Source: Paenibacillus ginsengarvi (GTDB lineage: Bacteria > Bacillota > Bacilli > Paenibacillales > NBRC-103111). Taken from it: a DNA stretch of 64,000 nt. Below the pieces are notes generated by a model that worked only from the letters and a program-made list of their open reading frames with translations, was not told the origin of the DNA and ran no database searches. This document shows positions 1 to 8,484 of this stretch, piece after piece; within the stretch, counting starts at the first letter, position 1; every line of letters begins with the position of its first letter. Position numbers and translations under genes: made by a program. The stretch lies in contig NZ_RBAH01000001.1 of the NCBI RefSeq assembly GCF_003626695.1, forward strand, positions 558,001 through 622,000, read 5' to 3'.

Positions 1-306
1 GCTCAGACTGTTCAAAAAAGAAGACTTCCAGCTGCGCTCGCCGTTCGGGTGCTTCTCGGTGAAGCTCAGCAGCAAAATTTTCAAAAATTGATCGGCCGAT
101 ACCGGTTCGTCCGGCCGGAACGTGCCGTCCGGGTAGCCGTCCAGAATGCCTTGATCAACGAGCCGGTTGATCGTGGGTTCCGCCCAATGCCCTTTCGTAT
201 CGGAAAATCGACCCGATTCGACGGCCGCCTCCGCAGCGGCCCGCTGAATGGGCTGCAAGCCTAAAGCAATAACAAGAGCAAGTACGATAGCTGTAACGCG
301 ATTCAT
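1..306 (-). CDS. S-layer homology (SLH) domain protein, N-terminal part only
   Basis: The first 102 codons of a secreted protein that runs off the left edge of the window. It starts at ATG 304-306, with a GGAGGGG ribosome binding site about 12 bases upstream. Residues 1-26 form a Sec signal peptide: a basic start, a hydrophobic core (AIVLALVIALGL) and an AEA-type cleavage site. An SLH repeat follows, with FSDTKGHWAEPTINRLVDQG and GYPDGTFRPDEPVSADQF. SLH domains bind pyruvylated secondary cell-wall polymer, so the product is probably anchored on the outside of the wall. The remaining domains lie outside the window, so its job cannot be told. Confidence 0.85.
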   Translation of the reverse strand, partial: MNRVTAIVLALVIALGLQPIQRAAAEAAVESGRFSDTKGHWAEPTINRLVDQGILDGYPDGTFRPDEPVSADQFLKILLLSFTEKHPNGERSWKSSFLNSLS

Positions 307-360
307 AGTTGAATGACCCCTCCGGTAGATGTCCTGCCCTGCATAATCAAATCAACTAGA

Positions 361-388
361 ATCATATCGGGAATGCGAAGGAGTTGAA
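361..388 (-). promoter_or_regulatory. Possible sigma-A promoter of the SLH gene
   Basis: On the minus strand TTCAAC (383-388) is separated by 16 bases from TATGAT (361-366), about 55 bases upstream of the SLH start codon. Both boxes match only moderately, so this is a candidate. Confidence 0.35.
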
Positions 389-513
389 AACAGGCGAACG
401 GCCTAATATGGAAGGGTGAGAAGAACGAAGCCGGCCGCTTCGGCTATGCAACCAAATCCTCACCGATTTCCAATATTTTCTTCGACTTTTTTCGACTTTC
501 GCCCCTTCGAAAA

Positions 514-540
514 CGAAAAAAGCCCGCGACAATCGCGGAC
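514..540 (-). terminator. Rho-independent terminator of the PIN-PhoH gene
   Basis: On the minus strand an 8-bp stem (GTCCGCGA with TCGCGGGC, three-base loop) is followed by TTTTTT. It lies about 30 bases downstream of the stop codon at 569. Confidence 0.85.
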
Positions 541-568
541 CTTTCTCCGTTTCTTCTCCTGTGTCGGG

Positions 569-1900
569 CTATAGCAAATCGGCGGCCAATTGGGCCAAAT
601 GCGACCGTTCGCCGCGTTCCAGATTAATATGCCCGGCGATGCTCTGGTCCTTAAACCGCTCAACCACATACGTAAGCCCGTTGCTATAGGCATCCAGGTA
701 AGGATGGTCGATCTGCTCGGGGTCGCCCATAAGCACGATTTTGCTTCCTTCCCCTACGCGCGAGACGATCGTTTTCACCTCGTGTTTGGACAGGTTCTGC
801 GCCTCGTCGATAATGATGAACTGCCCTGGAATCGAACGGCCGCGAATGTAGGTAAGCGCCTCGACCTGAATGCTGCCCATGCCGGCGAGTATTTTCTCGA
901 TATCGCCCGCTTTTTTCGTATCGAACAGAAACTCCAGATTGTCGTAGATCGGCTGCATCCATGGCCGCAGCTTCTCGTCTTTCTCGCCGGGCAAATAGCC
1001 GATGTCTTTGCCCATCGGCACAACCGGCCGGGCGATCAGCAGCTTTTTATATTTGCGCTCGTCTTCAATCTTCATCAGCCCGGCGGCCAGAGCGAGCAGC
1101 GTCTTGCCCGTTCCCGCCTTGCCGGTTAACGTGACGAGCGGAATGTCGTCGTTCAGCAGCAGCTCAAGCGCCATTCGCTGCTGCACGTTGCGTGCCCCAA
1201 TGCCCCAGATCGGCTCGTTGCTCAGAAACAGCGGGTCCAGCCGTTTCGCTTCCGCATTCACCTTCAGCAGCGCTGATTTGGAAGTGCCCAGCTCGTCGCG
1301 CAGGATGACGAACTCGTGCGGATGGAGTTTGTAGCCGATATTCAAATCGGCGGCGGGCAAATATCTCGTATTGTAAAAGTTATCGATAATGCCGGGATGT
1401 ACGCGCAAGGTCAAATTACCGGGATACAGGTCGGTCGAAGAGACGACCCGGTCGGTCAAATAATCCTCGGCCGTAATGCCCAGCACATCCGCCTTAATCC
1501 GCACAAGCGTATCTTTGCTGACGAGGATGACCGGTCTCGGCTGCTCCTGGCTCTGCTCCTCCAGATGGTAGTTGAGCGCGACCGCAAGAATGCGGTTATC
1601 GTTCGTTATTTCTCCAAATAGATCCTGCAATTTATGAAAGCTTCGATGATTCAGCTCCACCTTGATGCTGCCGCCTCGTTCCAGCTCGACTCCGTCGTGC
1701 AGCCTTCCTTTCTCGCGAAGACCGTCGAGCAGCCTCGATACGGTCCGGGCGTTGCGCCCGATTTCGTCGGCATTGCGCTTTTTCGAATCGATCTCCTCAA
1801 GCACCACTGCGGGAATGATCACTTCGTTGTCTTCGAATGCGAAGACGGCGTCAGGATCCTGCAACAGGACATTCGTATCCAGTACGTAAATTTTTTTCAA
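569..1900 (-). CDS. ylaK: PIN domain plus PhoH ATPase protein (YlaK/PhoH2 type)
   Basis: 443 aa. Residues 1 to about 140 form a PIN nuclease-like domain that begins with VLDTNVLL and has conserved acidic residues. The C-terminal half is a PhoH-family P-loop ATPase with Walker A GKAGTGKT and Walker B FIIIDEAQN. Fusions of this type are described in other bacteria as RNA helicase/ribonucleases (PhoH2); that role here is inferred. The start is TTG at 1900, preceded by GGAGGGG. It is divergent from ylaJ, as the yla genes are neighbours in Bacillus. A second PhoH protein without a PIN domain lies at 44030-44998. Confidence 0.92.
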   Translation of the reverse strand: MKKIYVLDTNVLLQDPDAVFAFEDNEVIIPAVVLEEIDSKKRNADEIGRNARTVSRLLDGLREKGRLHDGVELERGGSIKVELNHRSFHKLQDLFGEITNDNRILAVALNYHLEEQSQEQPRPVILVSKDTLVRIKADVLGITAEDYLTDRVVSSTDLYPGNLTLRVHPGIIDNFYNTRYLPAADLNIGYKLHPHEFVILRDELGTSKSALLKVNAEAKRLDPLFLSNEPIWGIGARNVQQRMALELLLNDDIPLVTLTGKAGTGKTLLALAAGLMKIEDERKYKKLLIARPVVPMGKDIGYLPGEKDEKLRPWMQPIYDNLEFLFDTKKAGDIEKILAGMGSIQVEALTYIRGRSIPGQFIIIDEAQNLSKHEVKTIVSRVGEGSKIVLMGDPEQIDHPYLDAYSNGLTYVVERFKDQSIAGHINLERGERSHLAQLAADLL

Positions 1901-2011
1901 GAGCGTCCCCTCCCGGCTTGGCTAATGGCTGTAGCTGTACATATTCGAAAACGAAACGGACAAACTAACCATATGGCTAATTCAGGTGCTGAGAATAGGA
2001 GCGTTGATCAG

Positions 2012-2560
2012 ATGCGAAAAGTCGTTGTCCTCGCGTTTGCGATTGCAGTTATCGGCGGCTGCGGCAAAGCGCCGCACAATGGAGCTTCCCCCTCTCCGGA
2101 TGGGCAAAACCGAGTTAAAGTACAGCAAACGGCACCGGCAAAGCCGGAAATCCGTAATAAACAGGAAGTTACCCAGCGGCTTGAAACACTGGCAGCAAGC
2201 ATTCCCCAAGTGCAGAGTGCCAAATGCGTCATTCTCGGCAATACGGCCATAGTCGGCATCAATGTCGAGCCGCATCTGGAGCGGAGCCGGGTCGATGTGA
2301 TTAAATACTCGGTTGCGGAGGCACTGCGCAAAGATCCGTACGGCGTACATGCGTTTGTTACCGCCGACGTCGATATGGCGGGCCGCATTGCCGAAATTCG
2401 CGAAGCCGTGCGCCAGGGGCGCCCGATCGCAGGTTTTGCCGAGGAGCTCGCCGATATGATCGGCCGTATCGTTCCGCAAATCCCGAAAGACATTACGCCG
2501 CAGGGCAACCCGCCGGCACGGACCGACGATGCTCATCAGATGGGCGGAAAGGAACTGTAA
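2012..2560 (+). CDS. ylaJ: YhcN/YlaJ-type sporulation lipoprotein
   Basis: 182 aa. The start is ATG 2012 after AGGAG. A longer upstream reading frame exists but overlaps ylaK antisense and lacks a signal peptide at its start. Residues 1-17 are a lipoprotein signal ending in the lipobox IGGC, so Cys17 would be lipidated. The mature part has the YhcN/YlaJ pattern: LETLAASIPQVQSAKCVILGNTAIVGI, then a segment about adding positions and DPYGVHAFVTAD. Family members are forespore or spore-membrane lipoproteins with roles in germination or outgrowth. It is convergent with ylaL, and the two share a bidirectional terminator. Confidence 0.88.
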   Translation: MRKVVVLAFAIAVIGGCGKAPHNGASPSPDGQNRVKVQQTAPAKPEIRNKQEVTQRLETLAASIPQVQSAKCVILGNTAIVGINVEPHLERSRVDVIKYSVAEALRKDPYGVHAFVTADVDMAGRIAEIREAVRQGRPIAGFAEELADMIGRIVPQIPKDITPQGNPPARTDDAHQMGGKEL

Positions 2561-2598
2561 GATTCCCCGCTAGGCCGAAAATGACCGAAAAAAGACGC

Positions 2599-2632
2599 AA
2601 AAAGCCCGGTTCCATCGGAACTAGGCTTTTTT
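2599..2632. terminator. Bidirectional terminator between ylaJ and ylaL
   Basis: AAAAAGCCCGGTTCC, a short loop, then GGAACTAGGCTTTTTT. The stem is flanked by an A-run and a T-run and so works on both strands. The stop codon and last codons of the minus-strand ylaL gene lie within the 3' arm. Confidence 0.88.
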
Positions 2633-3073
2633 CATGGCTGCAAACACTTGTCCGTCCAGCTTTTCCGCTGCACGCTTGTCATACGTTTTCTCGTATTCGG
2701 GCTCGGCAGAAATGCGGGAGCCGTAAAACATCGCATCCCGAACCGCTTCTACAGCCACATCGTAACAAGCCAGCTTGAAAGGAACGCCCTCCAGCGCTTC
2801 GGCCACTACGGCGGCATTACCGTATACGCAATTAACTTTGCCTTCTCCAAAAAACGTCAATGTCACTTGCGGATGCTTGTTTATATTCGTTACAATGCGG
2901 GACCGCTGGTCGATCGCAAAACGAATATGCGTCAACCGGTCGGCATACACCCAGGAAATCGCGCTTACGCTCGGAAAACCGGACTCGCTATCCAGGGTTG
3001 CGAGCAAAACGAGCTTCTCGTTTTGCAGCGCGAGCATTTGCTGCTCCGACAAAGCGGTAATCGTTTCAGCCAT
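2621..3073 (-). CDS. ylaL: Pyridoxamine 5'-phosphate oxidase-like flavin-binding protein (YlaL type)
   Basis: 150 aa, a single split-barrel FMN-binding fold. It shows the family pattern LVLLATLDSESGFPSVSAISWVYADRLTHIRFAID, then a strand region with NPQ-type text (INKHPQVTLTFFGEG). The substrate is unknown; such small proteins are often flavin reductases or heme-utilisation relatives. The start ATG 3073 has AGGAGG eight bases upstream. It is the last gene of the typA-to-ylaL run, and its stop codon lies inside the shared terminator hairpin. Confidence 0.82.
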   Translation of the reverse strand: MAETITALSEQQMLALQNEKLVLLATLDSESGFPSVSAISWVYADRLTHIRFAIDQRSRIVTNINKHPQVTLTFFGEGKVNCVYGNAAVVAEALEGVPFKLACYDVAVEAVRDAMFYGSRISAEPEYEKTYDKRAAEKLDGQVFAAMKKA

Positions 3074-3183
3074 GACATAGTCCTCCTGAAAGTAACGGCT
3101 TGGTACCAGTATAACATATTGCCGGGGTTGTCAGCCATAGACCGCAAAACTTGGCATCGCAGGCACCGCTGCCGCGGTCGATG

Positions 3184-4152
3184 TTATTTCCGCTGCTCCT
3201 GCAAGGCGGCTACCGCTTGTTTCAGTTCATCCGGCCGGATGTAAATATAGGGGCTCTGCCACTCTCCCGTGAGATGAACATATTTTATATTATCGCGATC
3301 GATGCCCATATATGTTCGGATAAAGCTTTTGATTTGCGAAGCGGGGATGTCCGTCTCCACGCTGCCGCTGGCCGATTCGATAACCGAGCCGAGCCTGAGC
3401 ACGCCTTCGACCGATTTCAGCTTGGCGACCATCTGGCCGATCACCTGCTGCTGGCGCTCGTTGCGCTCGATGTCGTTGGATTCGGATGCGTTCTGGCAAT
3501 TGCCTTTGCGGTAGCGGACAAAGTCGAGCGCCTGCTTGCCGTTTAATAAATGGGAGCCTTCGGTCAGCCGGATATTAGTCCCGTCCCATTTGTCGGTGTA
3601 GCACATATTCATATCGACCTGGAGCTGTAAGCCCCCCAATTGATCGACGATATCCTCGAACCCTTTGAAGTCGATCCGGGCGACATAATCGATCGGGACG
3701 CTCAAATATTTACCGAACAGCTCCTTCGTCTTTTTGTCCGCGGTCGCTTTGTTCGCCTGGTGAAAAGCGGCGTAATACGCGTTCGCCTTAAGCTGCGAAT
3801 AGCCGCTTACTTTGATAAGCGTATCCCTTGGGATGGAAACGACGGAAGCCGTTTTTCGCGCCGGATTAAACGAGGCTACCATAATAACGTCGGTATTGAG
3901 ACTCGCGCTTTTCGGTCTCGAATCGAGGCCGAGCAGCAGCACCGTTACCGGATTGTCGCTTACCGGCTTGGTTACGGCCGCCGAATCCGGAGCGCCTACT
4001 TTGTCGATAGCCGAGTTGATTTTGTAAAGTAAGTAGGCCCCGTAAGCAATAACCGCGATGATAATAACGAAAATGATGAACCAAATCGTTTTTTTAATCC
4101 TTTTTTTGGGAGGGCGCCTCGGATGAACAGGCGGCAAAGCGGTAGACGGCAC
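3184..4152 (-). CDS. LytR-CpsA-Psr (LCP) family cell-wall ligase
   Basis: 322 aa. A short basic cytoplasmic N-terminus (PRRPPKKRIKK) and one transmembrane helix (about 22-45) precede an extracellular LCP domain. Motifs seen include LLLGLDSRP, TDVIMVASFNPARKTASVVSIPRDT, GFEDIVDQLGG, LLNGKQALDFVRYR and DIERNERQQQVI; the Arg and Asp residues in these bind the polyprenyl pyrophosphate in known LCP enzymes. The family transfers wall polymers such as teichoic acids or secondary polysaccharides from undecaprenyl carriers to peptidoglycan. Start GTG 4152. The neighbouring SLH protein would need such a wall polymer, but a link is only a guess. Confidence 0.92.
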   Translation of the reverse strand: MPSTALPPVHPRRPPKKRIKKTIWFIIFVIIIAVIAYGAYLLYKINSAIDKVGAPDSAAVTKPVSDNPVTVLLLGLDSRPKSASLNTDVIMVASFNPARKTASVVSIPRDTLIKVSGYSQLKANAYYAAFHQANKATADKKTKELFGKYLSVPIDYVARIDFKGFEDIVDQLGGLQLQVDMNMCYTDKWDGTNIRLTEGSHLLNGKQALDFVRYRKGNCQNASESNDIERNERQQQVIGQMVAKLKSVEGVLRLGSVIESASGSVETDIPASQIKSFIRTYMGIDRDNIKYVHLTGEWQSPYIYIRPDELKQAVAALQEQRK

Positions 4153-4167
4153 AACAAGTCACCACTT

Positions 4168-4440
4168 TCAATTGTATTTCGGATTGGCTGCGATGTCGCT
4201 CAGCAGCTGCTCCGCATGCTCCCTGTCAAACATTTGCAGCTTCGTTTTGCCTTCCTGCTCGTACCGGACATGCACCATCGTTTCGTCGATGGCGGCAATG
4301 CGGACGTCTTCCAGCTTATGATCGTCCCGAAGTATTTCCGCAAAAAACGATTCCGTTTCTTTGGCGGCATTATCGTCCTGCCTCGCGTCGGCAACGAGAC
4401 GGATTTGCAGCCAATTGAATAAAGCGTCCTGCAGCTTCAT
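4168..4440 (-). CDS. Small conserved-looking protein of unknown function
   Basis: 90 aa, soluble, no signal peptide or membrane segment. I do not recognise the family. The sequence is rich in charged residues and predicted alpha/beta (MKLQDALFNWLQIRLVADAR, then a strand-like VRIAAIDETMVHVRYEQEG). It starts at ATG 4440 with GGGAGG nine bases upstream, just beyond the stop of the 146-aa gene and 16 bases before the LCP gene. The tight packing supports a real gene in the typA operon. Confidence 0.72.
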   Translation of the reverse strand: MKLQDALFNWLQIRLVADARQDDNAAKETESFFAEILRDDHKLEDVRIAAIDETMVHVRYEQEGKTKLQMFDREHAEQLLSDIAANPKYN

Positions 4441-4441
4441 C

Positions 4442-4882
4442 TTACGGTTCCTCCCTCAACAGGATTACGTTCCAGCCAGCGCTGCACCAGCGGCGTATAG
4501 CGGCGATCCAAGAAGCAGCCTCCGGATGGGTTCCGGAAGCCGCATACGTTTCCGCAGCCGCGAACGCCTCGTCCGCGTTACGCAAACCCGAAAGCTTGTC
4601 CAGCATCGTTTGTCCGCAGTGAGAGAGACTCAGCCTTTCTCCATCGAAGACGATGTCAACCGGAGTAGCCAAATCGAACGGCAAGCGATCGGTCCCGCAG
4701 GTCGCTTCCGCTTCGTCGCCGGCAGCAAGCAGATGGGCCTTGAACGGCACCAGCCTTCCACCGGCCAGCTTCAGCAGCCGCTGAAGCTCCGCTACGGCTA
4801 GTTCGGACGAGCAGAGGATGCGTTCACCGCCGAGCGTAACCGGAGTCCCGCTTACAATCGGAGTGAGCCAGTATCGGGGCAA
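4442..4882 (-). CDS. Protein of unknown function in the typA cluster
   Basis: 146 aa, no signal peptide or transmembrane segment. The start is TTG 4882 behind AAAGGAG at good spacing. The middle is hydrophobic and beta-like (LPFDLATPVDIVFDGERLSLSH), with a helical Ala-rich part near residues 100-130 and a Trp-rich end. It has two cysteines that do not form a known motif. No family was recognised. It is followed within one base by the 90-aa gene, so the two are probably co-expressed. Confidence 0.7.
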   Translation of the reverse strand: MPRYWLTPIVSGTPVTLGGERILCSSELAVAELQRLLKLAGGRLVPFKAHLLAAGDEAEATCGTDRLPFDLATPVDIVFDGERLSLSHCGQTMLDKLSGLRNADEAFAAAETYAASGTHPEAASWIAAIRRWCSAGWNVILLREEP

Positions 4883-4921
4883 ACGTTCCCTCTCCTTTCG
4901 TCCCGGCTTTCGGCTATTCCG

Positions 4922-5254
4922 TTACACATGGTCCGTCGCGCCAGGTTGTTGGCCTTGATCGCCCGGAGGTTTGCCCTGCCCGTTTTTGCGGTTCTCCCGC
5001 TCGATCATCCAGTAGCGGATGCGTACGGTTAACATCAGAGCAACGGCCACGCCGAGGCTAATGACGATCGGCAGCTCGAGGTCGAGCTGGAATAGCAGCA
5101 AGATGAAAGCGCCAACGGCGATCGTCAAATAAATGACCAAATCTTTCAGCAGCGGCAGCTTTCTCATGCGGAATACTTTATTGTAGATGTAAACGAGAAA
5201 TACGAAAATCAAAATGTACGTAATCCACGGATGGTCGAACAGCCATTGCTGCAC
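4922..5254 (-). CDS. ylaH: YlaH-like small membrane protein
   Basis: 110 aa with three predicted transmembrane helices (about 10-26, 37-56, 60-80) and a hydrophilic, Gln/Gly-rich C-terminal tail. The N-terminal pattern (WLFDHPWITYILIFVFLVYIYNKVF) and the position beside typA match Bacillus YlaH, whose function is not known. Start GTG 5254 with GGGAGG eight bases upstream. The gene sits 47 bases downstream of typA. Confidence 0.8.
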   Translation of the reverse strand: MQQWLFDHPWITYILIFVFLVYIYNKVFRMRKLPLLKDLVIYLTIAVGAFILLLFQLDLELPIVISLGVAVALMLTVRIRYWMIERENRKNGQGKPPGDQGQQPGATDHV

Positions 5255-5301
5255 TTCACGCGCCTCCCTTGACCCGAATGAGCGGAAAGGCCGAGCGAAC
5301 G

Positions 5302-7143
5302 TTACACGTTCGCTTCGGCCACTTTACGCATTTTTTCCGCTTTTTCCCGCTCGCCTTTGTTTAGTACTTTTTTGCGCAAACGGATCGATTTCGGCGTCAC
5401 TTCGCAATATTCGTCTTCGTTCAAATATTCGAGCGCCTGTTCCAGCGAGAACACCCGCGGCGTCTTCAGCCGTAACGTTTCGTCCTTGCCGGACGCGCGC
5501 ATGTTCGTCAACTGCTTCTCTTTACAAACGTTGACAACCAGATCGGTATCGCGCGTATGCTCGCCGATAATCATCCCCTCGTACACATCAACGCCGGGAT
5601 TCAGGAACAGGATGCCTCGGTCTTCAATCGACATAATGCCGTACGTCGTAGCTACTCCGGTTTCGAAGGAGATAAGCACGCCCTGGTGACGACCGCCGAC
5701 GTTCGCGCCGGCATAAGGACCGTATTGCTCGAACGCATGGTTCATGACGCCGTACCCGCGAGTCAGTGTCAAAAATTGCGTATTGTACCCAATCAAGCCT
5801 CGAGCCGGAATAAAAAACTCCAGACGGACCGTGCCGGTGCCGCTATTGACCATGTTGATCATTTCCGCCTTGCGGGTGCCGAGGCTTTCCATTACCGCGC
5901 CCATGCTGTCTTCAGGCACGTCGATAAGCAGACGTTCGATCGGTTCCATCTTCACGCCGTCGATTTCCCGGACGATAACTTCCGGCTTCGATACTTGCAG
6001 CTCGAACCCTTCGCGGCGCATGTTCTCGATCAAGATGCCGAGGTGCAGCTCGCCGCGTCCGGATACGATGAAAGCGTCGGGGCTGTCGGTTTCGTCCACC
6101 CGCAGCGATACGTCCGTCTCTAATTCCTTGAACAAACGTTCGCGCAGCTTCCGCGACGTAACCCATTTGCCTTCCTTGCCCGCGAATGGACTGTTGTTGA
6201 CGAGGAACGTCATTTGCAGCGTCGGCTCGTCGATCTTCAGCACCGGCAGCGCCTCGGGCTGCGTAGGATCGGCAATCGTTTCCCCGATATTGATGTCCTT
6301 GATCCCCGCGATCGCCACGATATCGCCGGCTCCCGCTTCCTCGATCTCGATCCGCTTCAAGCCCTGGAAGCCGAACAGCTTCTCGATCCGGGCCTGCTTG
6401 ACCGCGCCTTCGCGGGTCATAACGGCGACGACTTGGCCCTGGCGAACCGTCCCCCGGTTAATCCGGCCGATCGCGATACGGCCCATATACTCGTTGTAAT
6501 CCATCAGCGTGACGAGGAATTGCAGCGGCTGTTCCGTATCCTCCGTCGGATGCGGAATATGGCTGATGATCGTTTCGTACAGCGACTGCATGTTCTCATC
6601 CTGCTGTTCGGCGTTAAGACTCGACGTCCCTTGCAGCGCAGAAGCGTAAACAACCGGAAAATCAAGCTGCTCGTCGTTCGCCCCGAGCTCGATAAACAGG
6701 TCGAGCACTTCGTCGACCACTTCCGTCGGACGGGCGTTCGGACGGTCGATTTTGTTCAGTACGACGATCGGCGTCAAATTTTGCTCGAGCGCTTTACGCA
6801 GTACGAATTTCGTTTGCGGCATACAGCCTTCGAACGCGTCCACGACGAGAAGCACGCCGTCGACCATCTTCATGATCCGCTCTACCTCGCCGCCGAAATC
6901 GGCGTGTCCCGGCGTATCGACAATATTGATAAAAAAGTCTTTATACGTAATGGCCGTATTTTTCGCCAAAATCGTAATGCCCCGCTCGCGCTCCAGATCG
7001 TTGGAGTCCATGACCCTTTCCTGTACCGCCTCGTTGTCCCGGTAAGTGCCGGATTGCTGAAGCAGCTTGTCAACGAGCGTTGTTTTCCCATGGTCTACGT
7101 GAGCGATGATAGCGATGTTGCGTATTTTGTCTCTGGCATGCAT
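5302..7143 (-). CDS. typA: Translational GTPase TypA/BipA
   Basis: 613 aa from the chosen start. The G-domain has AHVDHGKTT (G1), RGIT (G2), DTPGH (G3) and NKID (G4), followed by elongation-factor-like domains II, III and V and the TypA-specific C-terminus (NEDEYCEVTPKSIRLRKK). TypA binds 70S ribosomes and helps ribosome assembly and stress or cold adaptation. An in-frame ATG five codons upstream (7158) has AAAGG directly abutting it, which leaves no spacing, and family members begin at MxxRDxxRNIAII; so 7143 is preferred. The 5' region between 7160 and 7556 holds a dispersed composite repeat. Confidence 0.96.
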   Translation of the reverse strand: MHARDKIRNIAIIAHVDHGKTTLVDKLLQQSGTYRDNEAVQERVMDSNDLERERGITILAKNTAITYKDFFINIVDTPGHADFGGEVERIMKMVDGVLLVVDAFEGCMPQTKFVLRKALEQNLTPIVVLNKIDRPNARPTEVVDEVLDLFIELGANDEQLDFPVVYASALQGTSSLNAEQQDENMQSLYETIISHIPHPTEDTEQPLQFLVTLMDYNEYMGRIAIGRINRGTVRQGQVVAVMTREGAVKQARIEKLFGFQGLKRIEIEEAGAGDIVAIAGIKDINIGETIADPTQPEALPVLKIDEPTLQMTFLVNNSPFAGKEGKWVTSRKLRERLFKELETDVSLRVDETDSPDAFIVSGRGELHLGILIENMRREGFELQVSKPEVIVREIDGVKMEPIERLLIDVPEDSMGAVMESLGTRKAEMINMVNSGTGTVRLEFFIPARGLIGYNTQFLTLTRGYGVMNHAFEQYGPYAGANVGGRHQGVLISFETGVATTYGIMSIEDRGILFLNPGVDVYEGMIIGEHTRDTDLVVNVCKEKQLTNMRASGKDETLRLKTPRVFSLEQALEYLNEDEYCEVTPKSIRLRKKVLNKGEREKAEKMRKVAEANV

Positions 7144-7185
7144 AAAATCCAAGTTCATCCTTTCTTGTTGCCTATAAAGTTATTA

Positions 7186-7417
7186 GAAAAGTTTCTAAAC
7201 GAAGCCTTTCTCACGAAAAACGTCTATCGTGCGATAAATGACCAGCTCTTTATCGGACAAACGGGACGTATGGCACCCGTTAGCTTCTCTTTGACAAGAA
7301 AAGCTTCTAAACGAAGCCTTTTCCACGATGAACGCCCCTGCATAAGCAGTGGCTTTTCCTGGTACAGAAAGTCGCACTTCGCTTTAACGCTTTAGCGAGC
7401 TTAAACTTCCTGCAACG
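7186..7417 (+). repeat. Dispersed composite intergenic repeat, copy near typA
   Basis: This region fills most of the 400-base gap upstream of typA and holds no gene. It has two copies of an element of the form GAAAAG-TTCTAAACGAAGCCTTT (7186-7210 and 7299-7325), each a hairpin. A 73-base block at 7345-7417 closely matches 27763-27838 and 28036-28115 (shared words include AGAAAGTCG, CGCTTTAACGCTTTA and CTTAAACTT). The word GAAAAACGTCTATCG at 7214-7228 also recurs at 27655 and 27844. Orientation is given for the words as written on the plus strand. Confidence 0.7.
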
Positions 7418-7556
7418 CTCAAAATAAGCGTCGGACTATCGCGCCGACGCTTTGACACATTCTGAATTATAGCGATTTTAGCTTGAAAATGCAACAAACG
7501 CACATCTTAAGTTTCCATTAAGGGGAGCCGCGTTTCGAGATAATGAAAAACGCCGC

Positions 7557-8039
7557 TCACCAGGAGCGGCGTTTGCCGAAAATGATATACGCGCCAACGC
7601 CGATCAGAACGAGGGCGATCAAATAAATGCCTACCGTAAACAAGATCGTCACGCCGAACAAAATGCCGGAGAGGATGGCCAGTACAACCGCCGCCATCAA
7701 TGTGCCGCGCGGGCTGTACTTGTCGAACGTATAAAACTCGTATAACCCGACCGCGATCGCAAAAATAAAACCGGGCCATATATAAGCCATCAGGCTCCAA
7801 CCGAATATCGTACAAAGGAAAAACAAAATCGAACAGGTCACCAGAATGCCGCCCGGAATAAGAACGGCGGAAGGCAGCACGCGGTTGAAATATAAAAAGT
7901 GAAGCAGCAGCCCCGGTGCTAAAACAAAGACTGGCCAAAACAGGCCCCATACAAATCCGAACACGCCCAGCTTGCCAAGCAGCAAAATGATTCCAACAAT
8001 TACAATGATCAAGCCGACCGAATACCGATTTTTGGACAA
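7557..8039 (-). CDS. Polytopic small membrane protein of unknown function
   Basis: 160 aa and almost entirely hydrophobic, with five to six transmembrane helices from residue 8 on. It resembles the LiaF/DUF5668-type transmembrane region seen in envelope-stress membrane proteins, but the family cannot be fixed by eye. The start is taken as TTG 8039, which has GGGAGGG seven bases upstream; an ATG at 8117 would add a basic segment but lacks a good ribosome site and would span the leader hairpin at 8068-8088. It ends with a basic tail (FGKRRSW). Confidence 0.78.
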   Translation of the reverse strand: MSKNRYSVGLIIVIVGIILLLGKLGVFGFVWGLFWPVFVLAPGLLLHFLYFNRVLPSAVLIPGGILVTCSILFFLCTIFGWSLMAYIWPGFIFAIAVGLYEFYTFDKYSPRGTLMAAVVLAILSGILFGVTILFTVGIYLIALVLIGVGAYIIFGKRRSW

Positions 8040-8067
8040 AAGGCGCTCCCTCCCGATACAACGTCGG

Positions 8068-8088
8068 AGCTGCGGAAAACCCGCAGCT
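8068..8088 (-). promoter_or_regulatory. Leader hairpin before the 160-aa membrane protein
   Basis: A perfect 8-bp inverted repeat (AGCTGCGG and CCGCAGCT) with a five-base loop, about 30 bases upstream of the TTG start and without a T-run. It may stabilise or control the mRNA leader. Confidence 0.4.
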
Positions 8089-8117
8089 ACCTTTCTATAA
8101 TGCCAAGTCTTCCTCAT

Positions 8118-8484
8118 TCGAATTGCGACTCTGCTTTCATTGTAACGAAATCAGACAAAAAATGCTACCTTTCGCATCGGAACGAGCCTCGTGGACCATG
8201 CCGCGAGCCATAGCGTCGCAGATGGGCAGGTTTGGCGGTGCGTTGTGCAGCACACGCCAGAGGCGCGGCAGCGATGGAGATGTGCTGCAAGGCGCAGGGC
8301 TAAGGAGTAGCCGGCAACAGCGAGAGACGCCTAAGGCGCAGACGGTAATTGCAAAGCCAGGTTAAGGCACAACCGGTGATGGCGGAGCTAGCTAAGGGCA
8401 CAGCCAGTGATGGTGCAGCCAAGCTAGGCAAAGTCAAGGAAGCCAAAGCCTATATAGGCGAAGTCAGGCCAAGGCGCAGCGGTG
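8118..8484. other. Gene-free, repetitive GC-rich gap
   Basis: No convincing gene. From about 8360 to 8470 it holds two degenerate copies of a roughly 33-base unit (each with TAAGGnCACAnCC and GTGATGG) and many AAGGC/GCCAAG words. No terminator with a T-run was seen for the minus-strand operon that ends at 8485. Confidence 0.45.

Noticed and set aside
1634-2011. Upstream extension of the ylaJ reading frame
   Set aside because: It runs antisense to ylaK and has neither a signal peptide nor a ribosome site; the lipoprotein start at 2012 is clear.
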